Shown: one piece after another, positions 43,812 to 51,260 of the stretch | Layout: every line of letters begins with the position of its first letter | Numbering within the stretch: position 1 is the first letter of the stretch | Assembly: GCA_963746805.1 (NCBI GenBank) | Contig: CAVVCQ010000001.1 | Coordinates: forward strand, 186,001 to 250,000 | Length of the DNA stretch: 64,000 bases | Origin: DATHTC01 sp963746805 | GTDB taxonomy: Bacteria; Actinomycetota; Thermoleophilia; Gaiellales; Gaiellaceae | Direction: 5' to 3' | Made by a program: the position numbers and the translations under genes | Notes under the pieces: model-generated | Databases searched by the model: none | Seen by the model: the letters and a program-made list of their open reading frames with translations, nothing else | What the model was told of the DNA's origin: nothing

Positions 43812-44156
43812 ATGAGCGTCGATGGTTCTGCGGCCCCGCGCGGGCTGATCCGGCAGGGTGACTTGCTCCTCGTTCCGATCGCCGAGCTGCCCGAGCGCGT
43901 CGACCTGGTCCGCCGTGGCCGGCTCGTGCTCGCGGAGGGGGAGGCGACCGGGCATGCGCACGTGGTCGACGACGAGCGCGCGTCGCTGCACGGGCATCGC
44001 TGGTCCGAGGTGCGGTACGTCGAGGTGGTCGGCGAGGAGCCGGTCTCGCTCGTCCACGAGGAGCACGACCGGCTGCACCTCACGCCGGGCGTGTACGAGG
44101 TGCGGCGCCAGCGCGAGTACGTGCCGCGCGTCGGGTTCCGGCGGGTGAGCGACTGA
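43812..44156 (+). CDS. Small conserved protein with RQGD and TGHAH motifs (cupin-like, function unknown)
   Basis: 114 residues. After a short N-terminus the protein reads GLIRQGDLLLVPIAELPERV, then RLVLAEGEATGHAHVVDD, then VSLVHEEHDRLHLTPGVYEV and RRQREYVPRVGFRRVSD. The short strands and the His-rich TGHAH and HEEHDRLH segments look like a single-domain beta-barrel with a metal or ligand site; that is inference. I know similar small proteins only as uncharacterised. The ribosome binding site AAAGGAG (43796-43802) fixes ATG 43812. TGA and the next ATG share one base (TGATG), so the DUF6745-like partner is translationally coupled. Confidence 0.75.
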   Translation: MSVDGSAAPRGLIRQGDLLLVPIAELPERVDLVRRGRLVLAEGEATGHAHVVDDERASLHGHRWSEVRYVEVVGEEPVSLVHEEHDRLHLTPGVYEVRRQREYVPRVGFRRVSD

Positions 44157-45250
44157 TGAGCGTCGCGAAGATCGTCAATGAGGGAGTGCGGAACGCGTTC
44201 GCCCGTCGCCCGGCGTTGGACGAGGACACGGTCGAGCAGGCGCTGCGGCGTGCGAACCGCCGACTGGGGAGGAGGCTCGGCCGGATCGAGTGGGCAGGGT
44301 CGCTCGACGCATACATCCGCCGGTCCGCGGACCTCATGGTCGACGGCTGGACGGTGGATTCGGCTGGGCCGCTCACCCCGCCCGCGAGGATGGGCTGGAC
44401 GACCTATCACTCGCAGACGCGCCTCCAGCGGCTGACATCGATCGAGCGCCGGCTCTGGCGTGACGAGCGCTCGGCCCATGGCACCGCGCGCCTGCCCCGC
44501 TCCCGACGCTTGCCCGTCTACCTGAACGCGCTGGACGAGCCGGAGCTCGCCTCGTCCGCGGCCGACGATGCGCTCGCGGCTGCAGCGAGAGCGGCGCGGA
44601 AGCCGCAGTCACGGAGGCGGGACTTCGCGGCCGAGAAGTACTGGGCGTCGAGCGACCCGCATTGGGTGCAGACACGTGCAGCTGTGGCGCTGCCGTTCCT
44701 CACCGACGTGACACGGTGCTTCGCGGCCGGGCTCTACGGCGCGGCGCTGCTACGGCAGGGCACGGCGAGCCGGACGATCCTGATCGGGCGGCCCCGGCTG
44801 CGGTTCCGGTCCGGCGTCCTGCACGCCGCGGACGTACCGGCCGTCGTCTGGCCCGACGGCAGCGAGACCTGGTACTGGGCGGGGCTCGAGGTGCCGGCGC
44901 GGATCGCCGCGTCGCGGAACGACCTCACCGCCGAGCAGGTGGCGGGGATCGACAACCAGGAGCTTCGGCGGGTCGTCCTCGAGCGACTCGGCTGGGAGCG
45001 CTTCCTCGAGACCGCGGATGCGGAGCTCCGCGCCCAGGACGACTACGGCAGGCTCTGGGCGACCGCGATTCTGCTCGACGGCCAGCGCGTCCAACTCGTG
45101 GAGGTCGTCAACGCCACGGCCGAAGCGGACGGCAGCTATCGCCGCTACTTCCTCCGGGTCCCACCGGCGGCACGCACCGCGCGTGAGGCGGTCGCCTGGA
45201 CGTTCGGCTTCGACCGCGCCGACGACTACATCCTCGCAGCCGCCTCCTGA
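44156..45250 (+). CDS. DUF6745-like protein (function unknown), partner of the RQGD protein
   Basis: 364 residues. The N-terminal half is helical and basic (EQALRRANRRLGRRLGRIEW). A central segment has FLTDVTRCFAAGLYGAALLR. The C-terminal half carries the DUF6745-type features: GVLHAADVPAVVWPDGSETW, YWAGLEVPARIAASRNDLTA, NQELRRVVLERLGWERFLET, then DDYGRLWATAILLDGQRVQL and RVPPAARTAREAVAWTFGFD at the end. No catalytic motif, signal peptide or membrane helix is apparent. The start overlaps the stop of the small RQGD gene, and a 14-bp hairpin follows the stop. The family is known to me only as a domain of unknown function. Confidence 0.75.
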   Translation: MSVAKIVNEGVRNAFARRPALDEDTVEQALRRANRRLGRRLGRIEWAGSLDAYIRRSADLMVDGWTVDSAGPLTPPARMGWTTYHSQTRLQRLTSIERRLWRDERSAHGTARLPRSRRLPVYLNALDEPELASSAADDALAAAARAARKPQSRRRDFAAEKYWASSDPHWVQTRAAVALPFLTDVTRCFAAGLYGAALLRQGTASRTILIGRPRLRFRSGVLHAADVPAVVWPDGSETWYWAGLEVPARIAASRNDLTAEQVAGIDNQELRRVVLERLGWERFLETADAELRAQDDYGRLWATAILLDGQRVQLVEVVNATAEADGSYRRYFLRVPPAARTAREAVAWTFGFDRADDYILAAAS

Positions 45251-45257
45251 GACGTGG

Positions 45258-45289
45258 CGGGCCGCCGGGAGATTCCTCCCGGCGGCCCG
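45258..45289. terminator. 14-bp GC hairpin between convergent genes
   Basis: CGGGCCGCCGGGAG (45258-45271), loop ATTC, CTCCCGGCGGCCCG (45276-45289): a perfect stem. It follows the DUF6745-like stop at 45250 and precedes the convergent methyltransferase stop at 45307, so it probably ends both transcripts. No T-run. Confidence 0.7.
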
Positions 45290-45306
45290 GCCAGGTCTCC
45301 GAGCGG

Positions 45307-46134
45307 TCAGCGTCGGATCGCGACGGCCTCGAGGTAGGTCGCCGGGATCGCGATCGCGTCGGTGCCGAGCCGGTCGTGCCGGCCCGCCAGCGCCACGAGG
45401 TCGCGTTCGAGCGCCTCGCGAGACTCGTCGTCGAGTGACGCGAACGCCTTGAGGGTCGGGCCGTACCACGTGCGGAAGAACGAGACGAACTCCGCGGCCG
45501 ACCGGAACCGGAACGTGAACGTCCGCTCGACCGCGTCGAGCGAGGCGATCCCGTCGCCGAACAGGTCGCGCAGGTGGCTCTCGGTCCCCCACAGCATCGG
45601 CGACCGGACGCCGGCCGGCGGCGGCACGTGCGCCGCCATCGTCCGGAAGAAGTCGCCGAGGAACCCGTCCGGCGTCCAGCTCGCGAGCGCGATCGTCCCG
45701 CCCGGGCGGGTGACGCGGAGCAGCTCCGCGGCCACGCGCTCGTGGTCGGGCGCGAACATCGAGCCGAAGACCGACGTGACGGCGTCGAACGAGGCGTCCT
45801 CGAAGGGGAGCACCTCGGCGTCGCCCTCCACGAGGTCGACCGTGAGCCCCTCCGCGGCCGCCCGCAGGCGGGCCCGCTCGAGCAGGGACGGGACGTAGTC
45901 GACCCCGACGGACGCCACGCCGAGCCGGGCGGCGGCGATCGCGGCGTTGCCGCTGCCGGTCGCCACGTCCAGGACGCGCCAGCCGGCGTGGAGGTCGGCC
46001 GTGTCGACGAGCCGCTCGGCGACGACCATGATCCTCGCCGCGACGGCGTGGTAGTCGCCGCTCGCCCAGGCCTGCTGCTGCCGCTGTTTCACTGCCGGGA
46101 GGTCCGGCGTCGGCGTCTCGAGGGTGTGTGTCAT
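45307..46134 (-). CDS. Class I SAM-dependent methyltransferase (Methyltransf_11/UbiE-like)
   Basis: 275 residues. SAM-binding motif I is VLDVATGSGNAAIAAARLG near residue 54, followed by VGVDYVPSLLERARLRAAAE, LVEGDAEVLPFEDASFDAVT (motif II region) and LLRVTRPGGTIALASWTPDG. The C-terminal part has FTFRFRSAAEFVSFFRTWYG, often seen in actinobacterial methyltransferases of unknown substrate. Upstream on the same strand is a small secreted protein, 32 bases away. Confidence 0.87.
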   Translation of the reverse strand: MTHTLETPTPDLPAVKQRQQQAWASGDYHAVAARIMVVAERLVDTADLHAGWRVLDVATGSGNAAIAAARLGVASVGVDYVPSLLERARLRAAAEGLTVDLVEGDAEVLPFEDASFDAVTSVFGSMFAPDHERVAAELLRVTRPGGTIALASWTPDGFLGDFFRTMAAHVPPPAGVRSPMLWGTESHLRDLFGDGIASLDAVERTFTFRFRSAAEFVSFFRTWYGPTLKAFASLDDESREALERDLVALAGRHDRLGTDAIAIPATYLEAVAIRR

Positions 46135-46166
46135 CTGCTTGCTCCTCCGTTTCGGTGTGGGTCTGG

Positions 46167-46544
46167 CTAGGTCAGGATCCGCCGGCGGCGTCCGCCGGCG
46201 CCGAGTGCGAGCGATGCCGCGACGGCCGCCGCCGCGAGCGCGCCTCCGAGGGCCACGGCGCCGTCGTCGCCGACGAGGTCGAAGCCGGGATCGGACGCGA
46301 CGAGTGCGGGCGTCTCAATGCCCCTGCGCTCGCGCTCGCGCAGGACGCCGGTGCCCGAGTCGGTCACGCCCGGGATGAACCGGTCGGCCTGGCCGCCGTG
46401 TCCGAGCTCGGCCAGGACGATCGCGGGCGAGGCGGAGTCCCCGTCCGCGGAATCGTTCGCGGCGGCCGCGGCGCCCGGCGAGAACGCCAGGACGAGTGCG
46501 GTGGCCGCGGTTACGAGCCTGATGTGTGGGTGGGAGGGATGCAT
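46167..46544 (-). CDS. Small exported protein with C-terminal membrane anchor
   Basis: 125 residues. The signal peptide IRLVTAATALVLAFSPGAAA is followed by a short Asp/Ser-rich segment, SPAIVLAELGHGGQADRFIP and a C-terminal helix AVALGGALAAAAVAASLAL ending in GRRRRILT. The tail-helix-Arg order would hold it at the outer face of the membrane, but there is no LPxTG sortase site. AAAGGA precedes ATG 46544 by ten bases. It is 35 bases downstream of the DUF3455 gene and probably co-transcribed. Family not recognised. Confidence 0.65.
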   Translation of the reverse strand: MHPSHPHIRLVTAATALVLAFSPGAAAAANDSADGDSASPAIVLAELGHGGQADRFIPGVTDSGTGVLRERERRGIETPALVASDPGFDLVGDDGAVALGGALAAAAVAASLALGAGGRRRRILT

Positions 46545-46579
46545 GTCGTGTCGTTCCTTTCGTGTGTCGTGTGTGGGTG

Positions 46580-47146
46580 TCAGTTGCCGGTCGACTTCCA
46601 GAAGGCGTAGTCGGCCGTGTACGGGACCTCGGCCACGGAGCCGACGGTCCCTGCGTTGCAGGTCTCGGGAGCGGGCGCCAGCCCGCCGGTCGTCTGGATG
46701 CGCTGGATGTACGTCGTCGCGAGCAGCCGGTCGCCGTCGGCGCCGGCGGTCGCGGACGTGACCCTGAGGCGCAGCCACGGGATCGCGGTCGGGTCGACGG
46801 TGATCGTGCCGTCGCCGTCGAGCGCCGCGGTGACCTTGCTGCCGTCCCTGGTCTGCCAGCTCGGCCCGCCGAAGTGGGTCGCCAGCAGGTTGCCGCTGTC
46901 GTCGTACAGGTTTGCGCGCGGGCCGACGAACCGCCAGCGGTAGCCGCTCGGAGTCGCCGGGATGCACTCGTGGATCTGGACGCCGACCGCGTGTCCGACG
47001 AGGAACACCTTGTGCCCGTCTCCGACGGCGATCTTGCCGGGCACGGAGGGCGCCCCCGGTCCGGCGTGTGCTGCCGCGGGGAGCGCGACCGCGAGGACGA
47101 TCAGGATCGCGGGGACCAGGCGGCCGGTGACGATGGATCGCTTCAT
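46580..47146 (-). CDS. Secreted DUF3455 protein
   Basis: 188 residues from ATG 47146, chosen because GGAGG lies six bases upstream; a GTG-free longer reading from 47176 has no such site. Signal peptide VPAILIVLAVALPAAAHAG. The DUF3455 core is visible: VGHAVGVQIHECIPATPSGY, ANLYDDSGNLLATHFGGPSW, AIPWLRLRVTSATAGADGD and TYIQRIQTTGGLAPAPETCN. Function unknown. It lies 151 bases downstream of the LAL regulator on the same strand. Confidence 0.85.
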   Translation of the reverse strand: MKRSIVTGRLVPAILIVLAVALPAAAHAGPGAPSVPGKIAVGDGHKVFLVGHAVGVQIHECIPATPSGYRWRFVGPRANLYDDSGNLLATHFGGPSWQTRDGSKVTAALDGDGTITVDPTAIPWLRLRVTSATAGADGDRLLATTYIQRIQTTGGLAPAPETCNAGTVGSVAEVPYTADYAFWKSTGN

Positions 47147-47296
47147 GTACTGCCTCCAGTTCGGGATCTCGTTCATGCGCTCGACGGTACGGCCACGTCG
47201 GCGCCGGCGAAATCGTCAAGACCTCGGGTCTTTGGAGGCCGCGACCCCAGTGTGGGCGCCCGTACCCCGGGCGCCGTGGCAGCCGTACTCGCGGCC

Positions 47297-50041
47297 CTAG
47301 GGCGAAGGCTCGGCCGGCGCGGCCAGACGTGCCGCGAGCAGCCCCCGGGAGCGGACGCCGAGCTTGGCGTAGATATTCGAGAGGTGGAACTCGACCGTGC
47401 TGACGCTGACGACGAGCGCCTGCGCGATCTCCTTGTTGGCCAGTCCTCGAGCCGCGAGCTCGGCGACGCGCCGTTCCGTCGGGGTCAACTCCCCGGCCGG
47501 CGACGGTCGACGCGCGCCGACGCGGCCGAGCTCGGAGCGCGCTGCCTCGGCCCAGCCCGGCGAGCCCAGCTCGTCGAACGCCGCCGCCGCCTGCTCGAGC
47601 GTCCCGCGGGCGGCGCCCCACTTCCGGTGGCGGCGCTGCGCCCGGCCGAGAACGAACAGCGACCGGGCCGAGTCGAAGCCGAGGCCGAGGCGTTCGTACT
47701 CGTCGGCGACCCGCTCGAGGGTGGTCACGGCCGCGTCGCCGTACACGAGCGCGAGCGCCGTCTGCGCCGCGCACCGTCGCGCGGTGGCGCGAGCCCACGG
47801 ATGATCCTGCTGCTCCGCGAGCTCCTCGACGCGGGCGGCGACGGCGCCCGCCTCGTCCAGCTCCCCCTGCTCGGCGAGGGCCTCGACGAGCTCGGGAGCG
47901 ACCGGGAACGCGCCCGGATCGCACACGCCTGACCGCTCCGTGTGCTCCCACACCGCCCGCAGCCGGTCGGCGGCCGCGGCCGTGTCGTGGGCGAGCAGCT
48001 CCGCCGTCCCCAGCGCCCGCTGCGCCTCGAGCTCGTCCCAGCGGACGCCACTGGCGCTCGCGCGCGCATCGGCCTCCGTCCCCCAGCGGCGGGCCTCGTC
48101 GTCCAGGCCGCGCCCGACGGCGACGAGCGCACGGCACCGCTCGTACATCGGCCAGTGCAGGAGCTCGCGGTCGGCGCTCTCGGCCCACTCGTCGAGCCGG
48201 CGCTCGGCAGCGTCCCACTCGCCCGCCCGCAGCTCGAGCTCGCACAGGTGCAGCCGCTGCAGCGCGTACGAGGACGGCTCGCCGCGCTCGTCGGCCTCGA
48301 CGAGCTGGCGGCTCAGCATTGCGCGCGCCGCACCGATCTCGCCGCGCCAGACCAGCCGCTGCCCCGCGATCCGCTCCGGCGAGTGCGCGATGTAGAAGGG
48401 CTCGGGCGACGCGGCGCGGAACCGCTCCCAGACGTCGTCGATCGCGCGGCCGCTCAGGGCGCGCGTCCACGCGAGGGCGTACAGCGCGCGCCGTTCGAGC
48501 TCCGGATCGGCGCCGCGTATCGCGGCCAGCGCCTCGAGCGCCCAGGCCTCGGCCTCCGCGATGCGCTCGACGCGAACAGCGGCGACGTTCTCCGCCATGT
48601 CGGCGAGCACCGATGCCCGCGCACGGGTGTCGTCGCCGCTCTCGGCGAGCGCGAGCTCCAGGTACCGCTGGATGTCGTCGTTGTCGCGGATCTCGCCGCT
48701 CGTCAGCAGGAGGAACCCCTGCGCGCGCCTCGCGCCCGCGGGGAGCGAGTGGACGTGCGGCTCGAGCAGGCCGGTCAGGCGCCGTTTCTCCCCCGCGACC
48801 ACGAGGTAGCCGGCGAGCTCGAGCATCCGCGAGTCCCGGTCGGAATGGTCGTGCGGAGTCAGGCGCAGCGCGTGCTCCGCCAGCTCGACGGCGGCCTGTG
48901 GCGCTCCGCGCCGCGCCGCGCTCGCCGCCGCAGCGGCCACGCCGGCGGCGAGCTCCGCGTCCGGCTGAGCCGCGGCCAGGGCGAGATGGCGCGTGCGCAG
49001 CTCGCCCTCGGGGACGACGCCGGCGAGGTCGCGATGAAGCTCGCGGCGCTCCCCGGCCTGTGACCGACGCACCGCGGCGGCGGCCAGCAGCGGATGCGAG
49101 GCACGGACGTGGTCGCCGTCGACCACGAGCACGCCCGCGTCGACCGCGAGGTCGAGCGCCTCCGGCTCGGCCAGCGACGCCAGCTGCCCGACCCTGAGCG
49201 ACGGGCTGAGCGCCACCGCCAGCAGGACGTGGCGCACGGCCTCGGGCAGCCCGGCCACGCGCGTGCCCAGCAGCTCCTCGACGTCGTCGGGCACCGGCAG
49301 GTCCTCCCCGATCGTCGGCACGCCGTCGTCGCGCACCTTGCGCCCGAGCTCCAGCACGAACAGCGGGTTGCCGAGCGCCGCGTCGTACAGCCGGCGGAGC
49401 ACGTGGCGCGGCAGCGTCAGGCCGAGCCGCTCCGAGAGGATGCTCCGGATCGCCCCGAGGCTCGGCGATCGCACCTCGACGCGCTCCAGGGCCTTCGCGT
49501 CGAGGGCGCGCTCGAGCTCCGACCGCGGGCCGGGGCGTCGGGCGAGCAGGAACGCCGCGGGCTCGTCGGCCAGACGGCGGACGGCGAACGCGAGGGCATC
49601 CTCCGAGGCCCGGTCGAGCCACTGGACGTCGTCGACGGCCACGAGCAGCGGCCCGCGCTGCGCCAGCGACCGCAGCGCGTCCAGCAGCCCGAGGGCGATC
49701 GCGTGGGGCTCCGGGGGCCCGCCGGTCGGTTGGGCGCGGAGGAGCGCGACCTCGAGCGCGAGTCGTCGCGGCGGCGGCAGCGTGGCCAGCTCCTCGTCGT
49801 CCACGCCGTCGAGCAGGTCGATCAGCGCGGCGAACGAGAGCTGCGTGTCGGCGTCGCTCGCGCGCGCGGCGAGCACGCGCAGTCCGCGCTGGCGGCCGGC
49901 CTCGACGGCGGCGTCCCAGAGGGTCGTCTTGCCGATCCCCGGTCCGCCGGTGAGGAGGAGCGCGCGCGGCCGCGCGTCCGACGCCAGGAATGCGTCGAGC
50001 GCGGACAACTCCGGCTCGCGGCCGACGATCGGGGTAGCCAC
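47297..50041 (-). CDS. LAL-type LuxR regulator (AAA ATPase-TPR-HTH), 914 aa
   Basis: Domains in order: an N-terminal STAND/AAA ATPase starting TPIVGREPELSALDAFLASD, with Walker A LLLTGGPGIGKTTLWDAAVE near residue 33 and Walker B LLVAVDDVQWLDRASEDALA near residue 132. A long helical TPR-like region of about 600 residues follows. The C-terminal LuxR helix-turn-helix reads ELTPTERRVAELAARGLANK then EIAQALVVSVSTVEFHLSNI. Such large activators sense an unknown ligand and switch nearby operons. The downstream DUF3455 and anchored secreted genes are candidate targets. Divergent from the aldo/keto reductase. Confidence 0.92.
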   Translation of the reverse strand: MATPIVGREPELSALDAFLASDARPRALLLTGGPGIGKTTLWDAAVEAGRQRGLRVLAARASDADTQLSFAALIDLLDGVDDEELATLPPPRRLALEVALLRAQPTGGPPEPHAIALGLLDALRSLAQRGPLLVAVDDVQWLDRASEDALAFAVRRLADEPAAFLLARRPGPRSELERALDAKALERVEVRSPSLGAIRSILSERLGLTLPRHVLRRLYDAALGNPLFVLELGRKVRDDGVPTIGEDLPVPDDVEELLGTRVAGLPEAVRHVLLAVALSPSLRVGQLASLAEPEALDLAVDAGVLVVDGDHVRASHPLLAAAAVRRSQAGERRELHRDLAGVVPEGELRTRHLALAAAQPDAELAAGVAAAAASAARRGAPQAAVELAEHALRLTPHDHSDRDSRMLELAGYLVVAGEKRRLTGLLEPHVHSLPAGARRAQGFLLLTSGEIRDNDDIQRYLELALAESGDDTRARASVLADMAENVAAVRVERIAEAEAWALEALAAIRGADPELERRALYALAWTRALSGRAIDDVWERFRAASPEPFYIAHSPERIAGQRLVWRGEIGAARAMLSRQLVEADERGEPSSYALQRLHLCELELRAGEWDAAERRLDEWAESADRELLHWPMYERCRALVAVGRGLDDEARRWGTEADARASASGVRWDELEAQRALGTAELLAHDTAAAADRLRAVWEHTERSGVCDPGAFPVAPELVEALAEQGELDEAGAVAARVEELAEQQDHPWARATARRCAAQTALALVYGDAAVTTLERVADEYERLGLGFDSARSLFVLGRAQRRHRKWGAARGTLEQAAAAFDELGSPGWAEAARSELGRVGARRPSPAGELTPTERRVAELAARGLANKEIAQALVVSVSTVEFHLSNIYAKLGVRSRGLLAARLAAPAEPSP

Positions 50042-50095
50042 CGGGTCATTCTCGCCGCTCGACTAACGTGCCGTCCGGCGACCTCGGGAGGTGCG

Positions 50096-51070
50096 ATGGA
50101 GTACGTGAACCTCGGCGGGACGGGACTGCGCGTCTCTCGCGTGTGCCTCGGGATGATGAGCTTCGGCGCGCACGAGAGCCGGCCCTGGGCGCTCGACGAG
50201 GCGGCGGCCGAGCCGATCGTGAGGCGGGCGGTCGAGGGCGGGATCATCTTCTTCGACACCGCCGACGTCTACAACGGCGGCGAGAGCGAGGTCGTCACCG
50301 GGCGGCTGCTGCAGAAGCTCTTCGGCATGCGCGAGGAGTACGTCGTCGCGACGAAGGTGCGCGGCGCGACGATGCCCGGAGAGAACGGTCGCGGGCTGTC
50401 GCGCAAGCACGTGCTCGCGTCGATCGACGCCTCGCTGCAGCGGCTGGGGCTCGACTACGTCGACCTGTACCAGATCCACCGCTGGGATCCGTTGACGCCG
50501 ATCGAGGAGACGATGGAGGCGCTGCACGACGTGGTGCGGGCGGGGAAGGCGCGGTACCTCGGCGCGAGCAGCATGTGGGCGTGGCAGTTCGCCAAGGCGC
50601 AGCGGGTGGCGGCGACGCCGTTCGTGTCGATGCAGAACCACTACAACCTGGTCTACCGCGAGGAGGAGCGGGAGATGATCCCGCAGTGCCTCGACCAGGG
50701 CGTGGGCGTCATCCCCTGGAGCCCGCTCGCGCGCGGGCTCCTCGCCGGGACCCGGCCCGCCTCCGGGGAGCGGCTGACCTCGCGCGCGAACACGGATCCC
50801 TTCATCGACTCGCTGTACCGGCCGGACCTCGACCAGCCGGTGATCGACCGCGTCGCCGAGGTCGCGGCCGCCCGCGGCGACTCCCCGGCGCAGGTCGCGC
50901 TGGCGTGGCTCCTGCACAAGCCCGGCGTCACCGCGCCGATCGTCGGCGCGACGAAGGAGGCGCACGTCGCCGATGCCCTCGGCGCCGAGGCGCTGTCGCT
51001 GAGCGACGACGAGGTCCGGCAGCTCGAGGAGCCGTACGTGCCGCACCCCGTCTCGGGCATCGCGCTCTAG
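50096..51070 (+). CDS. Aldo/keto reductase
   Basis: 324 residues. EYVNLGGTGLRVSRVCLGMM starts the barrel. FFDTADVYNGGESEVVTGRL holds the Asp-Tyr pair and VATKVRGATMPGENGRGLS the Lys, with YVDLYQIHRWDPLTPIEETM supplying the catalytic His. APIVGATKEAHVADAL is the NADPH-binding end. It reduces aldehydes or ketones with NADPH; the substrate is unknown. GGGAGGTG at 50086-50093 supports ATG 50096. It is divergent from the LAL regulator 54 bases away, which may control it. Confidence 0.92.
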   Translation: MEYVNLGGTGLRVSRVCLGMMSFGAHESRPWALDEAAAEPIVRRAVEGGIIFFDTADVYNGGESEVVTGRLLQKLFGMREEYVVATKVRGATMPGENGRGLSRKHVLASIDASLQRLGLDYVDLYQIHRWDPLTPIEETMEALHDVVRAGKARYLGASSMWAWQFAKAQRVAATPFVSMQNHYNLVYREEEREMIPQCLDQGVGVIPWSPLARGLLAGTRPASGERLTSRANTDPFIDSLYRPDLDQPVIDRVAEVAAARGDSPAQVALAWLLHKPGVTAPIVGATKEAHVADALGAEALSLSDDEVRQLEEPYVPHPVSGIAL

Positions 51071-51167
51071 CAGCCTGACGCAGACGGCTCGTTAGCCGGC
51101 CGTTGGCCGCGCCTGAGGGCGCGGTTGGCGGTTGGTCCGAGCGTGGCGCACCGAAAGGAGGTGCGCT

Positions 51168-51203
51168 ATGCCGAACACCGGCGGCGAGGGTGGCGGAGGC
51201 TAG
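51168..51203 (+). CDS. Candidate micro-ORF, 11 aa (MPNTGGEGGGG)
   Basis: ATG 51168 is preceded by AAAGGAGGTG (51154-51163), as strong as any ribosome binding site in the window. It encodes only 11 residues before TAG at 51201-51203. A GC-rich hairpin lies upstream (CCGCGCC-TGAG-GGCGCGG, 51107-51124) and a terminator hairpin follows 24 bases after the stop. It could be a small peptide, a leader controlling the terminator, or chance. There is no larger gene behind it on this strand. Confidence 0.4.
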   Translation: MPNTGGEGGGG

Positions 51204-51226
51204 GCAACAGGCCACACACGAGCGAG

Positions 51227-51255
51227 CGAGAGCCCCGGAGCAGCCGGGGCTCTCG
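51227..51255. terminator. 12-bp hairpin terminator
   Basis: CGAGAGCCCCGG (51227-51238), loop AGCAG, CCGGGGCTCTCG (51244-51255), a perfect stem. It lies between the plus-strand micro-ORF and the stop of the minus-strand SARP gene at 51261, and can serve both directions. Confidence 0.75.
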
Positions 51256-51260
51256 TCGTG

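Noticed and set aside
49094..50095. Upstream extension of the aldo/keto reductase frame by more than 330 codons
   Set aside because: The extension is antisense to the LAL regulator and composition is shadow-like; GGGAGGTG before ATG 50096 marks the real start.
51102..51140. GTTGGC-type repeats before the micro-ORF as a further SARP site
   Set aside because: Spacing is 7 bp and the heptamer differs from the GTGAGC sets, so it does not fit the 11-bp pattern.
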